Below, one piece after another: positions 43,502 to 54,761 of a DNA stretch of 64,000 bases. The stretch spans positions 62,001 through 126,000 of the forward strand of contig JAINVK010000522.1 of assembly GCA_030068075.1 (NCBI GenBank), in the 5' to 3' direction. The notes under the pieces are model-generated. The model did not search any database. It worked only from the letters and a program-made list of their open reading frames with translations, and had not been told where the DNA came from. The position numbers and the translations under genes are program-made. How positions within the stretch are numbered: position 1 is the stretch's first letter; every line of letters starts with the position of its first letter. Source of the stretch: Paguma larvata. Taxonomy: Eukaryota; Chordata; Mammalia; Carnivora; Viverridae.

Positions 43502-46387
43502 GACAGAAAATTAAAACTGAAAAGATATCAACTGCCATCTATTACAGGGTAAACAGGCTACATGGAATAGTCCAAGTTTCTAAACAGACAATTAAACTCA
43601 CAAAATAACAACCACCATAGGCACCCCTACTGTGGATCACAATTCAGAGTTTTAATACATATTATCTAAAGTGCCCACTTTTCAACAAAGGTCACTGGAC
43701 ATGAAAAGGAACAGATTGGTAACATACTCAAGGAAAAAGCACCTAGCAGCTAACAGAAACTGACATGTTGCAGAGCAAGCATGGGTTGCATTTAGAAAAG
43801 ACTTTAAAGCAGCTATTGTAAACATGTGCAAAGAAATAAAGAACATGATATTTAAAATTTAACATAATGACAATGAGAAATCAAATGAGAATCTCAAAAA
43901 TTTTTAATGAGCCAATGAAAATTATTTAACTGAAAAGCACAATAAATGAAAAAAAAACTTGAAGCATATTTAAAGATGGCAGAAGAAATAATCAGCGAAT
44001 TTGATGGATCAATATAAGTCGTCCTGTCTGAAGAACAGAAAAATAGAACAAAAAATGAGAAGAGATTAGAAAATTGAGAGAAAGTATCAGGTACTTCAAT
44101 ATAAGAATAATAGCATACTCAGAATGCTGAAAATAAAATAGAAAATAGAGAAAATAAAAATGATAAGTAAAATAAAAATATTTGAATAATGGCTAAATTC
44201 TTTCCAAACTTGATGAAAAACATTAATGTACAGATCTAAGAAGCTTAACAATTTTGAATATAATAAATAGAAAGTAATTCATATCTAGATAGAGCATAGC
44301 AAAATTTGAGAACTGAAACCAAAAATAATATCTTGACTAAGTAAAGAGAAAACTGATGTATCAATTGCAGGGACACAACATATGATTAATAGCTATTTTT
44401 TTTTTCATTTAAAAAATGAAGAGGCATAGCATGACATATTCAAACTGTGAGTGGATTAAATACCCTACCCACAAAGGAGAGGGAGAACCATACTACATAC
44501 AAACAAAAACAGCCAGGAGTCAGCTTTTTGAGGTCTAGAAGAGACACAATGTAGACTCAAGACATGAACAGATTGAAAGTTTTAAAATAGAAAAAAGGTA
44601 CAGTATGCAGAAAACAGTAGGAGAGAAGACGTGGCTATACTATTACCAGACAAAATGGATTTCAAGAAAAAAGCTGTCAGAGATAAAGAATGACACTTTA
44701 TAATAAAATGACAAATTCATCCGAAAGTTAGAGCAATTACAAACTCCTTTTCAACTAACAATAGAATTACAAAATACTTGAAGAAAACACTGGCAAAATT
44801 GAACGGAGATACAGACAGTCCTGCAGTAATTGTTGGAGATTTCAGTATTACATTCCAATAACGGATGGACAGAAAATCAGCAGTCGTATTGGAGACTTGA
44901 AAAGGACAATTAGCCAACTTGATCCAACTGATATCAGGAGAACACTACTACATCAACAGCTGAGTGAAGATTTTTCTGAAGGATACAGGGAATATTCCCC
45001 TCGATGAATCATAATACTGGGTTGTAAAACAAGTCTCAGTAAGTTTTAAAAGACTGAAATAACTCCGTATGTTGTCTGATCTTTATGGCATTAGAAATCA
45101 ATGACTGAAGGGCTTTATTTGTAAGTATATTTGCAAATATTTGTAAATTAAAATAAAGTAAACCAAGAAGTCAAAGAAGAAATCACAAGGGGAATTAGAG
45201 AGTAGTTTGAGATGAATGAAATAAAAAGTACAACACATCAAAAATTATGAAATGTAGCTAAAGCAGTGTTTACAGAGACATTTATAACTGTAAAGGTCTA
45301 TACTGGTAAAGAAATAAGAATCATTAACTCAAGTATCCAATTTTAGGAACTACAAAAAAGTGCAATCTAACCACAAAATAAATCCAATCAAGAAAATAAT
45401 AAAAATTTGTGCAGAAATCAATGAAACAGACAACAGAAAATAAAGAGAGAAACCACTGAGTACAAATCTGACCATTGAAAATATTTTTTTAAAAAACTGT
45501 CAAATTTGCTAGACTATGTAGAAAAAGAAAGAATAAGGAAATGAGCAAAATGAGGAATATAGGTCGAGAGATAACTAAATATCTTACAAAAATAAAAAAG
45601 AACTGTAAAGGAACACTGCAATTTTTGTCAGCAAATTATACAACTTGGATGAAATTTACAAATTCCTATAGGAGACAAAAATACCAAAACTGGTAAAATA
45701 CAGAAAATGTGAATAGATCTATGACAAGAGTTTGCATTATTAAGACAAAAACAAAAACTTGGTACGAGGAAAAAACCAGGTTTCACTGGAGAAATCTATC
45801 AAACATTTTAAAAAGGAATAATACAAATCCTTCATATGCTATTTCACCAAATGGAGGAGGAGAGAATGCATTTCAGCTTGTTCTAAGAAGCCAATATTAC
45901 CCTGATAAAAATTTCAGAACATAAAGCCAAAGATCTATTTCCCTCATTAATGTAGTTGAAAAATTCAAGAAAATATTGTTAAGCCTTATCTAGCAATATA
46001 TAAAAAGGATTATATACATTTTAATATATGTAACCATGTATATAAATGAACTAGTGACATTATTCCAGGGATGAAGATACTTTTAATGTTCAAAGAAACC
46101 AATTGATGTAATATACTATATTTATAATACAAATGACAAAAATTTGATCATCTCAACAGGTATACAAAAATCATTTGGCAAAATGGATTCATAATAAAAT
46201 TTTGCAACAAACTAGTAATAGAGGGAACTTTCTTTTCCTGATAAAAAGCAGAATGTAAAAATCTACAGTTAACATTACCATTGGTGGCGAAAGAATTATT
46301 TTTCTTCTCTGAATTTGGGAATGAGGCAAAGGTTTGATTCCTGTCGCTTCTGATCAACATTGCACTGGGGGCTCTACTCGGTGCAGC

Positions 46388-46417
46388 AGCAACAACAACA
46401 ACAACAACAACAACAAA
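46388..46417. repeat. (CAA)n microsatellite
   Basis: About nine CAA units preceded by CAGCAG lie within ORF2-derived sequence. This is a local expansion in the relic. Confidence 0.9.
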
Positions 46418-46989
46418 GTCAAGAACAAATTAAATATCATTCAGAAAGAAAGAAAGAGAGCTGTTTTTATTCACAAGCAACGTGACCCAGGATATCTAAA
46501 ATTGTAAAGTTGCCATAAAAGACTACCAGAACTAAAACATCCCTTGTTTCAGCAAGGCCTCAGCATATAAGATTGACATACAGAAATTAGTCATATTTTT
46601 ATAGACCAGTAAAAATTGAATTAAAGTTTCAGAACTAAAGCCATTAAAACAAATATCAAACATAAAAAAGTACTTAGCGCTAAATTTAATCAGAGAAGTG
46701 CAAGACCTGCACACTGAAAACTACAAAGATATTTCAAGAGATGTTAATAAATACAAAACGCTCCATGTCCATGGTTTGCAAAACCCGATGTTGCACACAC
46801 TTATGGAATAATGATTTTGATAAATGTTATCGGTATGTATGCAGAGTGTTCCAGAGCTTGAATTCCCTATTAATTTGATGTTGTCCTTTAAATATTAAAA
46901 ATCAAGATCTACACATAATACACATAAATAATGCACATAAATAATTAATGCATACATGAAAATATGTCATCTTTTTACTTGTTTATTGG

Positions 46990-47096
46990 ACTTTCGTATT
47001 TTTTATTAATTGTGTGAACTTCCAATTTTGTCTACATTTTCTATGGGACATATATATGTGGCATATGTACATATATACTTCTATTGAAGTAAACTA

Positions 47097-47127
<31 letters not shown>

Positions 47128-47490
47128 GAACAAATATATAAATGTTTTTATGTGATTTAACTATATGTTAATGCTGTAAGCTCTTGTTGGCAATTTCTTG
47201 CAACATTTTCTCCCAGAACAATTATTGCCTTTTTAAATACATTTATTTTTACCAAACATACATTTTCAGTATTCATTTGCATTCCATTTTATCAGTGTTT
47301 GTCTTTAAAAACTCTGTTTTGTATGTCAGGTACTTCCTTTGCTAGCCCAAATTGAAAGTGTATGCATCATACTTCTTTTCCTCTGGCATTAATATCCTTG
47401 TATTAATCACATTTAATATTTACTGTTCTTAGAATCTACAGATATATTAAGATGTTCAAGATTTATTGCTTTACTATTAGTTTTCTTGCC
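46990..47490 (-). mobile_element. LINE-1 ORF2 fragment, reverse orientation
   Basis: CAATTTCTTGCAACATTTTCTCCCAGAACA, ATTCCATTTTATCAGTGTTTGTCTTTAAAAAC and GGTACTTCCTTTGCTAGCCC loosely follow the antisense LINE-1 ORF2 3' region. It is quite diverged. A (TA)n tract of about 32 bp lies at 47096-47127. The edges are soft. Confidence 0.5.
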
Positions 47491-48465
47491 TTGTTTGTTT
47501 TTTTTCACCATTTTTCATTTCTAGTGTGATTTACTGATTGGCTTTTAGCCAGTTCACCTCTCTGTGTCTTCTAATAAGATAATTTAAAATAGTCAAATTA
47601 TTACATTTATTCAGGTGGACAAGTATAATACATCTCATAGTGTAGATGTATAACATTTAGACACTTGAATTCAAATACGTAGACTTATTTCCTCCTTAGA
47701 TGCTTCTTTCATTTATTTCTTTTTCAAAATGATGTTGTGCATATAAGAGGTTACTTAATCTCCAATTTTTACTGGAAAATTAACATGGATATGTAGATAT
47801 TCAGATTGATATATTTTCATGTAACAAATCATCTTCCTTATTTTTATCACCAACTCATACATAATTACAATCCACCATTGGAAAAATTATCATAAATTTA
47901 CTAATCCAAACATAATTAAAGTCATTATGAATGTTAGCAGTACTCTATATCGTGTAATAAGGAACAATTCTGGTGTTCTTTTGGTGACTAATGCTAATAA
48001 TTCGTTTATTTTTAATTTGTACAGCATTTCCCATTTGGCTTTGACATTTTTAGTTACTAATTAAGATTTAATGTAAGGTGTGTGGGGAATTAATAAGTGC
48101 TTTCATGATGCTGATGAATACATATTTGTGAGGGAATTAGTTAATATTATTCTAACCACAGCATGGATACATCCACCCTGCACACTCCACAGACCGTCCT
48201 CATGTAGGCACCGTGCTGGTATTTGTTTCCATTGTTTCTTTAAAACACAGTGAATTTTTTATCAAATATACTTTGATTTCAAATTAAACACAATAGATAG
48301 CATATGGATACTAAATAAATATGTGATTGACCATCAGAGTTCATGTATTTCTTCAGATGTCAATATTTTTATTATTTGATTCAAGATATATTAGACTCCA
48401 GACTATTTTTCAAAATTGCATTTTATGACTATTAGTAAGCACAGACATTAACCTACCGTGTTTTT
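47491..48465. other. Unassigned AT-rich DNA
   Basis: About 1 kb without a recognised gene. Some of it may be further diverged LINE-1. Confidence 0.45.
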
Positions 48466-48478
48466 AAATGTGTGGCTT

Positions 48479-48699
48479 GGGCTGCCTGGGTGGCTCAGTC
48501 GGTTAAGCGTCCGATTTTGGCTCAGGTCAGGATCTTGTGGTTTGTGAGTTCTAGCCCCGCGTTGGGCTTTGTGCTGAGAGCTGGGAGCCTGGAGCCTGCT
48601 TCGAATTCTGTGTCTCCCCCTCTCTGCCTCTCCCATGCTCATGCTCTGTTTCTCTCTGTCTCTCAATAATAAATAGACATTAAAAAATAATAAATAAAT
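48479..48699 (+). mobile_element. CAN-SINE with 13-bp target duplication
   Basis: AAATGTGTGGCTT (48466-48478) and AAATGTGCGGCTT (48700-48712) differ by one base. The element has GGGCTGCCTGGGTGGCTCAGTCGGTTAAGCG at its head and GGGAGCCTGGAGCCTGCTTC in the body. The A tail has become an (AATA)n run. Confidence 0.96.
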
Positions 48700-48766
48700 A
48701 AATGTGCGGCTTAATTTATAGAAGGTTATTTTCTTCTATTTTTTTAATAAGTGGTTCTTCTTAAAA

Positions 48767-48774
48767 ACTTTATT

Positions 48775-48819
<45 letters not shown>

Positions 48820-48979
48820 AGAGGGAGAGAGAGCACACAGGGCAGGGAAGGAGGCAGAATGTCAAGCAGGCTCCACACTGTCAGAGTCCTTTGTGGGGTT
48901 TGAACTCATGAACTGTGGGATCATGACCTTAGTCAAAATCAAGAGCTGGACTCTACCTACTGAGTCACCTGTGGGCCCC
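48767..48979 (-). mobile_element. CAN-SINE, reverse orientation, with (GA)n expansion
   Basis: It begins with the complement of the A tail (TTTATTGTTGAGAGAG), has about 17 GA units at 48777-48812, then AAGCAGGCTCCACACTGTCAGAG and ends TGAGTCACCTGTGGGCCCC. The shorter GCTCCACACTG body marks the other SINE subtype. It lies tail-to-tail with the SINE to its left. Confidence 0.94.
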
Positions 48980-49373
48980 TAAATTTGTTCCTTTCAAAAC
49001 ACAATATCATGCTACTTTTTTTATTGAGATATAAAAATATTTTATGTTTAATAAAATATGTAAATATTTATAAGCAGTCTTATTGGATAAATAAATATTA
49101 ATCTAATAAATGTTGGAAAAAAGTCAACTTTAATATTTTTACTGTATACATTTAAGAATTCTCAATTTTAAATTATATTTTTACATTAATTTTAAAAAGT
49201 TTTATATCATGAAAGACCATCTATATAGATTGAAGGATAAATTTATTACATTTTATGTCATTGCCTTATTTCTTTTCCAGTTAAAAAAAACACATGACAG
49301 TTTGTCTGTGTATAAGATTTAGACTTGTCATGAAAGTGATTAGTATGTTTGACAAACAAAAACTAATGCTGAC
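48980..49373. other. Unassigned AT-rich DNA
   Basis: Very AT-rich spacer between SINEs, with no feature recognised. Confidence 0.5.
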
Positions 49374-49606
49374 GGGCACCTGAGGGGCTCAGAGGATAAA
49401 GCATCCATCTCTTGATTTTGGCTCAGGTCACAATCTAATGGTTTGTGAGATCAAGCCTCTTGGGCTCCAAACTGACAGCAGAGAGTCTGCTTGGGATTCA
49501 CTCTCTCTCCCTCTCTCTGCCCCTTCCTGTCCCCCCACACAATTGCATGTGCTCTCTCTCTGTCTCTCAAAATAAATAAATAAATAAGTAAACTTTTTTA
49601 AAAGAG
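49374..49606 (+). mobile_element. CAN-SINE, diverged
   Basis: The head is GGGCACCTGAGGGGCTCAGAGGATAAAGC. The B box is degraded (GAGATCAAGCC), and a GTCTGCTTGGGATTC body is followed by AAAATAAATAAATAAATAAG. ACAAACAAAAAC occurs at 49352-49363 and 49615-49626, the likely target duplication. Confidence 0.93.
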
Positions 49607-49800
49607 CAAAACAAACAAACAAAAACCAACCCTAATTGTTAGGTAACAGGGCAAGCAGACTTAATTTAATCATTTTTGTAATATTATTTTAGCAACATCT
49701 ATACAAATTAAAATTGAATCATGCTATATAAATTCAGAGATGTAAATACAATGATATGTCTTATATCAGTTTACACTTACATAAATAGATAAATTATAAG

Positions 49801-49976
49801 GAGTACCTGGTGGCTCAGTCGGTTAAGCCTCCAACTCTTGGTTTTGGCTCAGGTCATGATCTCATGGTTCGTGAGTTGGAGGCCCATGTCAGGCTCTGTG
49901 CTGAAGGTGTGGAGCCTGCTTGGGATTCTCTCTCTCTCTCCTGTCCCTCTCTCTCTCAAAATAAATAAGTAAAAAC
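49801..49976 (+). mobile_element. CAN-SINE, shortened
   Basis: GAGTACCTGGTGGCTCAGTCGGTTAAGCCTCC begins the copy. A GTGTGGAGCCTGCTTGGGATTC body follows and the CT block is short. The tail AAAATAAATAAGTAAAAAC ends near 49976. It is about 175 bp, shorter than its neighbours because part of the pyrimidine block is missing. Confidence 0.93.
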
Positions 49977-50690
49977 TAAAATAATATGAATAGATATATA
50001 AGAAATTCTCTCCTTATATCCTTATATATGAGTGTGTGTGTGTGTTGTTTGCAAATGTGTAGCTAATTAGCTATAACTGTATCTGTGAAGCTGATCAGAA
50101 GACTTATAAAAACAATACATAAATATTGGAAATCTTTTTTTTTTTTCTGATCTGAAAGCTTGAAAGCCCTTGAACAAAGGGAAAAGTTCATTGACAAGAG
50201 CATACAAAATGTAGTAATAATTAAAACAAAATAACTGGAATAGTACTCTTTCTCACCTCCATTTAGAGTATTGCAGACTATTTTAAGTAGCCTTAACATG
50301 CCATTGTATATGACCTCATCTGTGATGTGTTAAAAGATAACGGAGGCACATTGAAATTCTTGACTTCATTTGAGCAAACATGGATTTCAAATGGGGTGGC
50401 ATCAAACCGAAAATAGTTAGGACAACTCCACTGACAGGAGCAGAAGCGAAGCAAGGCAATCCTCTGATCGACTGTAGTTCGAGAGACTGCCCTCTTTGGG
50501 AAAGCCAAATTGGGTGTCTGTGATTGGTTATTCTTAGGGTGGGATTTCATAATTTTAACATATTTTGTGGCATTTATTCTGAGTAAGATTTCATTGTGCT
50601 TACTTAGGCTTTGAAGGCATTGGAGACACTTCAGTCTAATGATCTCCTCGTTTATTTATTTTAATAACTGTTCTACACAGTGACTCCCAT
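49977..50690. other. Unassigned DNA
   Basis: A short TG repeat lies at about 50033-50046. The block 50330-50550 has average GC and an 85-codon minus-strand frame without any recognisable domain. It lies next to the LTR-like element and might be another LTR piece, but I cannot show that. Confidence 0.4.
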
Positions 50691-50694
50691 CTGC

Positions 50695-51075
50695 CTTTAT
50701 GCACAGCCAAACCATTCACTGAAGCATTAGGTATGCCTCTAGGAAAAGATTTATTCGAGAGGCCGCCAAAGCAGGAGGAGAGGAGAGAGCAAGCCTCAAA
50801 TCCACCTCCCCAAAGGGGAAGAGAACAACTTTATAATCATCAGGATGGAGATTAGATAATATTGAGGAAATGGGTGGGGGAACATGACTACTCATTAGGA
50901 AACATGGAGCACGGCACAATGAGCAAACATGTATGTAACCTATATTTCGTGCTCAGTTTGGAGTAGAGACTCAGCATCAGAACAAGGCAAAATTCAGCCC
51001 CTGATGTCAGGAAGTTCTTTTAGGACAAGGAAAAGGGGCTGTACGCATGCCTCCAGAGCTGGTATAATCAATAGA
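50695..51075 (-). mobile_element. Probable solo LTR, reverse orientation
   Basis: On the minus strand the order is promoter-like: a U3-like stretch, a TATA-like GATTATAAAG (complement at 50830-50838), about 75 bp of C/T-rich leader with CCCTTTGGGGAGG, then an AATAAA signal (complement at 50750-50755) and about 50 bp to the end near 50700. That spacing is typical of an LTR U3-R-U5. The family is not recognised and no internal viral genes are present. The ends are approximate. Confidence 0.5.
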
Positions 51076-51835
51076 AACTCATGCCTATGATATGACATAT
51101 GAAAATTTTAATTTCCATGTTAACTAACAACAGCAATGAAGTCATAAAAAGACTAATAATACATTTTAAGCTGTTTTTCTTTTTGCTCTTTTGGAATAGT
51201 CCTTATAGTACTTTATAGATCATTAATACATGTATTAATCTTACATAAAAATCTGAAGAAAAAACTTAAAAGTTTAAAAATTATTTGCTTTTAGAATTTA
51301 GTATATCAGGTCCACCTTAAACTATATCTTCCTTTAAATACAGCTTTTTGATATGAAAAGAATTTTCTTTTACTGCTGTCATTTTTGTATCAGGAGGGAA
51401 ATTGTATTAATTTAAGAGCAAACCCTGTTGTTCTGTCCATTTCAAGCTTCACATCCAAAATCTCAGCTTCTGGATTACAACAATTTTTCCCTCCCTGAGA
51501 ATGTGTTTTCTTATAATACAGAAAAGAATATGAAAAAGAAAATTCAAAATCTCCAGCTGTTTAAAACTGAAATAAAACACACACACACACAGACACACAA
51601 TTTACTTCAGCTCAAAATGTCTATGTTGTCCTTGAGTGAAGATTAGGGCAATTAATTTTAGTTGTTTCCCTTACCTGAAAATCAATCAGGCAGTGATGAT
51701 ATCATCAGGTACATCAAAGGTTTTAAAGAAAACAGTAAACAAGATTTAATTATTGCACTCACCACATAGTGGGTGCGCTCTAGGAACTTAAACTGTAAGG
51801 CAGATTAATTTTCTTTTATTTTTCTTTCCCTGTAG
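51076..51835. other. Unassigned AT-rich DNA
   Basis: No transposon or gene recognised. A short AC repeat lies at 51578-51599. Confidence 0.45.
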
Positions 51836-52116
51836 CGATTGCTATAGCAACAAAACTGAATTCCGTGTGAGGCCACATCTACAAACTTTTAAGGCAAACA
51901 GCTGCTACAGGGTACTTCCAGTCTCCAGCATGCAAGAAAGAATATCCCTCCAAACAAAGTGTTGAATGATTAATTCTACAAAAGGTCCCCCCATTTAATG
52001 TGTATTGAACAGATCTCTCATTGTTTTGGAGAGAATCTTAGAAACATCATTTCTGTTTATACTGATCATGGAAGTCATTGCTAGGGATAGTCTTCTACAT
52101 AAAAGAGTATAATAAA
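51836..52116 (+). other. Candidate spliced terminal exon (unproven)
   Basis: A strong 3' splice-site-like stretch (pyrimidine-rich, ending CTTTCCCTGTAG at 51835) is followed by a phase-1 frame open from 51837 to TGA at 51963-51965. That gives 42 codons beginning D-C-Y-S-N-K-T-E and ending Q-T-K-C. An AATAAA lies at 52111-52116, about 145 bp after the stop. I do not recognise the peptide. The segment is GC-richer than its flanks and matches no repeat I know. Chance is a serious alternative. A non-coding exon or a conserved regulatory element would also fit. Confidence 0.2.
51839..51850. promoter_or_regulatory. RFX X-box-like palindrome
   Basis: TTGCTATAGCAA is a perfect 12-bp palindrome inside GATTGCTATAGCAAC. 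It resembles the RFX-factor X-box (GTTGCCATGGCAAC type), with a good right half-site (AGCAAC) and a weaker left half. It is a motif match only. Confidence 0.25.
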
Positions 52117-52464
52117 ACCTTCTTTCAGACTTAATTAGATTTAGTAGATAGGATTATTTGCTTAAGCAATGATCCTTTTATAAAAAGCCTACTCTAGCAA
52201 AATTAGAACAACTGAAATTACACTTTTTATTATATGGATGTCTTTTGCTTTTTATCATTTTCTGTGTACACATCCAGGCAGATGTAACACATAATAGACT
52301 GTATCGCAGAATCTCTGTGATATAATTCATTTTATGTGAAGTTGAACTCCAATAATAGGCTGTAATAACGATACAATAAAGATATATTAGTAGAGATGGA
52401 GAAATTAATATTATTGCCATTTTTACCTAATACAACATGTTTAATTTCAAATATATGATTTTTG
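52117..52464. other. Unassigned AT-rich DNA
   Basis: No element recognised. Confidence 0.45.
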
Positions 52465-52480
52465 TATAGATACAATGTTT

Positions 52481-52702
52481 TAAGTTTATTTATTTATTTA
52501 TTTATTTTGAGAGAGACAGCAAGAGCACCCACCAGCTGAGGAAGGGCAGAGAGAGAGGGAGAAAAAAAGAAAAGGAGAGAAAGCTCTGAGCTGTCAGCAC
52601 AGAGCCTTGATGGGGCTCGAACCCATGAACCTTAATTAAGATCATGACCCGAGCTGACACCAAGAGTCTGGCACTTAACTGACTAAGTCACCCAGAAGCT
52701 CC
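52481..52702 (-). mobile_element. CAN-SINE with 16-bp target duplication
   Basis: TATAGATACAATGTTT (52465-52480) and TATAGATGCAGTTTTT (52703-52718) are imperfect direct repeats. The tail complement is an expanded (TTTA)n run. The B-box complement GGGGCTCGAACCC is intact. The head complement CAAGAGTCTGGC...GTCACCCAGAAGCTCC is diverged. Confidence 0.94.
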
Positions 52703-52718
52703 TATAGATGCAGTTTTT

Positions 52719-54380
52719 AAGAGAAAATCCAACTTGTGTAAGTGGTAAGCAATCATCTTGTGGGTCAAAACTCATGGGCTTTTGAAACTAAATGCATTTG
52801 AATAGTTGCTATCGTAATGAAAGCTCTATTTAAAAAAATAGATGGCTACATGTTGAAAGCATCTTGATTAAATATAATATAATTATAATATAATTATAAT
52901 GATAAATATAATTAATATAAATATAAATCAGGTAGTATTTCATTAGCTAATTTATCAAATACTTAAATGATTGCCTGTGATTTGTTATAGGCAGCCTCAT
53001 CTACCCAGACTGGCTTTTTAACATTTATGTATTTATTTCTTCCCTACTACATCCCTCAGGTTTTATTTCTTTAAAATAACACCCACATTGTGTGTCACAA
53101 TCATGTAGTTTGAATGGAATTCATCCCACCTCAGATCTAAGAGAGGCCCCATTAGCCTATGGTATTAAATATTAATCCATAACTGTTGTCACCCAGTTAG
53201 CCCAAGGTTTTTCCTTAAACATATGATTGGATTTGGTAAGGATGCCTGTCCTAGTGCATCACAGTGGTCCAATCCTAGTGAATCACAAGTATAGTAGTAG
53301 TAGTAGTGGTAGTAGTAGTAGTATATTGATTAGAGAGAATCGTTTTCTCTCCCCATACCTAGTCCTTCCTCCTTCCCTCCTCTCCTCTTTTCCTCTCTAT
53401 CTTGCCCACTCTCTTCTTGGGCGAGCAAAGAAGTAATGCCACTGTATTGGTTAATACCTTGTGAAAAATAATGGCCAGTTATTTGCTAAAGCTAAAGTCG
53501 GCAAAGTGCAGAAAGAAACAGCTGGGAGGGGAAAGCATTGAACCACTCAGCACAATCCAGAAGCCTGGAAAGTTTTTAAACCTTCCAGTTGAAGGTCTTA
53601 ATTCTAATGTTTTAGTAGCATGTGCCATTAAATGCTCTACTTCTTTCATGTACTTTGAGTTAGGTTTTATGTTACTTAAAAGATAAAATCCTCACTAATA
53701 TACTGCCCTTCTTGACTGAGGCATGATGAAGCTAATTCTCCAGTTTGAATTTAAAAAAAAATGTAGACCGTTTTTATGCCATGTCATTATGACATGCTCT
53801 ATACATAATAAAAAGAACATGGATATATTGAATTAGACACAAAGGTATTTATCCCTAAATTGCTCACTTTTATGAGTTTTTTTTTACATTATAAAAGTTA
53901 GATTATTTTATTTTATTAAAAAAAAAAAAACCTGCCAGGACAGAAGCATTTATTCATTGAAAACTGGCACGGACATTCAGGTGTTCAATTATTGGCAAGG
54001 GCTTTAGCAGATTCCAACTATGTATCACTTTATTTATAGTATCAACTCATATTTTAAAAAATTACATTAGATAAGTGACAAAATATGCTACACTACTGTC
54101 TTTTCCAAAGTAACACAATATTAATAATTTGTAACAAAACTCATCAAATGTATAAAATGCATCTATTAATTAACTATAAAGACCTACTAAAGGCAGATGA
54201 TTTTGGACACTGTGGCTAGAGCTATGCTACAACAAGACTTTGTGATTCTTGTCTTATTGGAACTTACTGACCACTAATTCTTCAGTTATTTTAAAAATCC
54301 ACAACATTGTATATAACCGTGTAATGATGATGCTCTAAAGGAAATAACAAGTAAGCTGGAAAGAACATAATTAGTTGTTT
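52719..54380. other. Unassigned DNA with simple repeats
   Basis: An AT-rich ATAAT repeat lies at about 52872-52930, and a (TAG)n repeat with one TGG unit at 53291-53324. The block 53060-53290 has average GC and looks like an old degraded repeat, but I cannot name it. No gene was seen. Confidence 0.45.
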
Positions 54381-54542
54381 CTCTGAAAGGCAGTAATCAA
54401 GGGTCTTTCCAGAAATACTATTTAGGCAGACAAATTTGTGATGAATAACAGTTACATAGTTGAGGTGTAGAGGTGATACATGTCCTATAGGCAAAGGGAC
54501 CGACATGATGAGGGCTTTGATATTAACCAAGAGAGAGGGAAT

Positions 54543-54585
<43 letters not shown>

Positions 54586-54720
54586 AAGAACTCCTTTTAA
54601 TAATGAAAATGAAAAAAGGAAATGAGAGAGCCTAGTAAGTAGTAATCAAGAGAGTTGTACCAAAGGATACCTGAAAAACTGGCAGGAGCCAGATCATATA
54701 AGAGCTCATAGATCCTTTTA

Positions 54721-54761
<41 letters not shown>

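Larger units (their letters stand above)
42880..46790 (+). mobile_element. Old LINE-1 (L1M) relic with 5'UTR, ORF1 and ORF2 remnants
   Basis: This is the most complete LINE-1 in the window. The 5'UTR part (about 42880-43780) shows CCAGCAACTCTGCCACCAA, GGCAGATTAACCAGTGAATTTGA and GGCACCCCTACTGTGG. ORF1-like sequence (about 43790-44450) shows TTTAAAGCAGCTATTGTAAACATGT and TTCCAAACTTGATGAAAAACATTAATG. ORF2-like sequence (about 44510-46790) shows GTGGCTATACTATTACCAGACAAAAT, CCAATATTACCCTGATAAAAA and TGATCATCTCAACAGG. Many frameshifts and deletions kill it, and the 3' part of ORF2 and the 3'UTR are missing. Later gains inside it are a 75-bp young LINE-1 piece, a CA repeat and a CAA repeat. Confidence 0.9.

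Noticed and set aside
50293..50550. 85-codon minus-strand open frame in average-GC DNA
   Set aside because: No recognisable domain, no splice or promoter context, and it lies beside an LTR-like element. Kept only as unassigned DNA.
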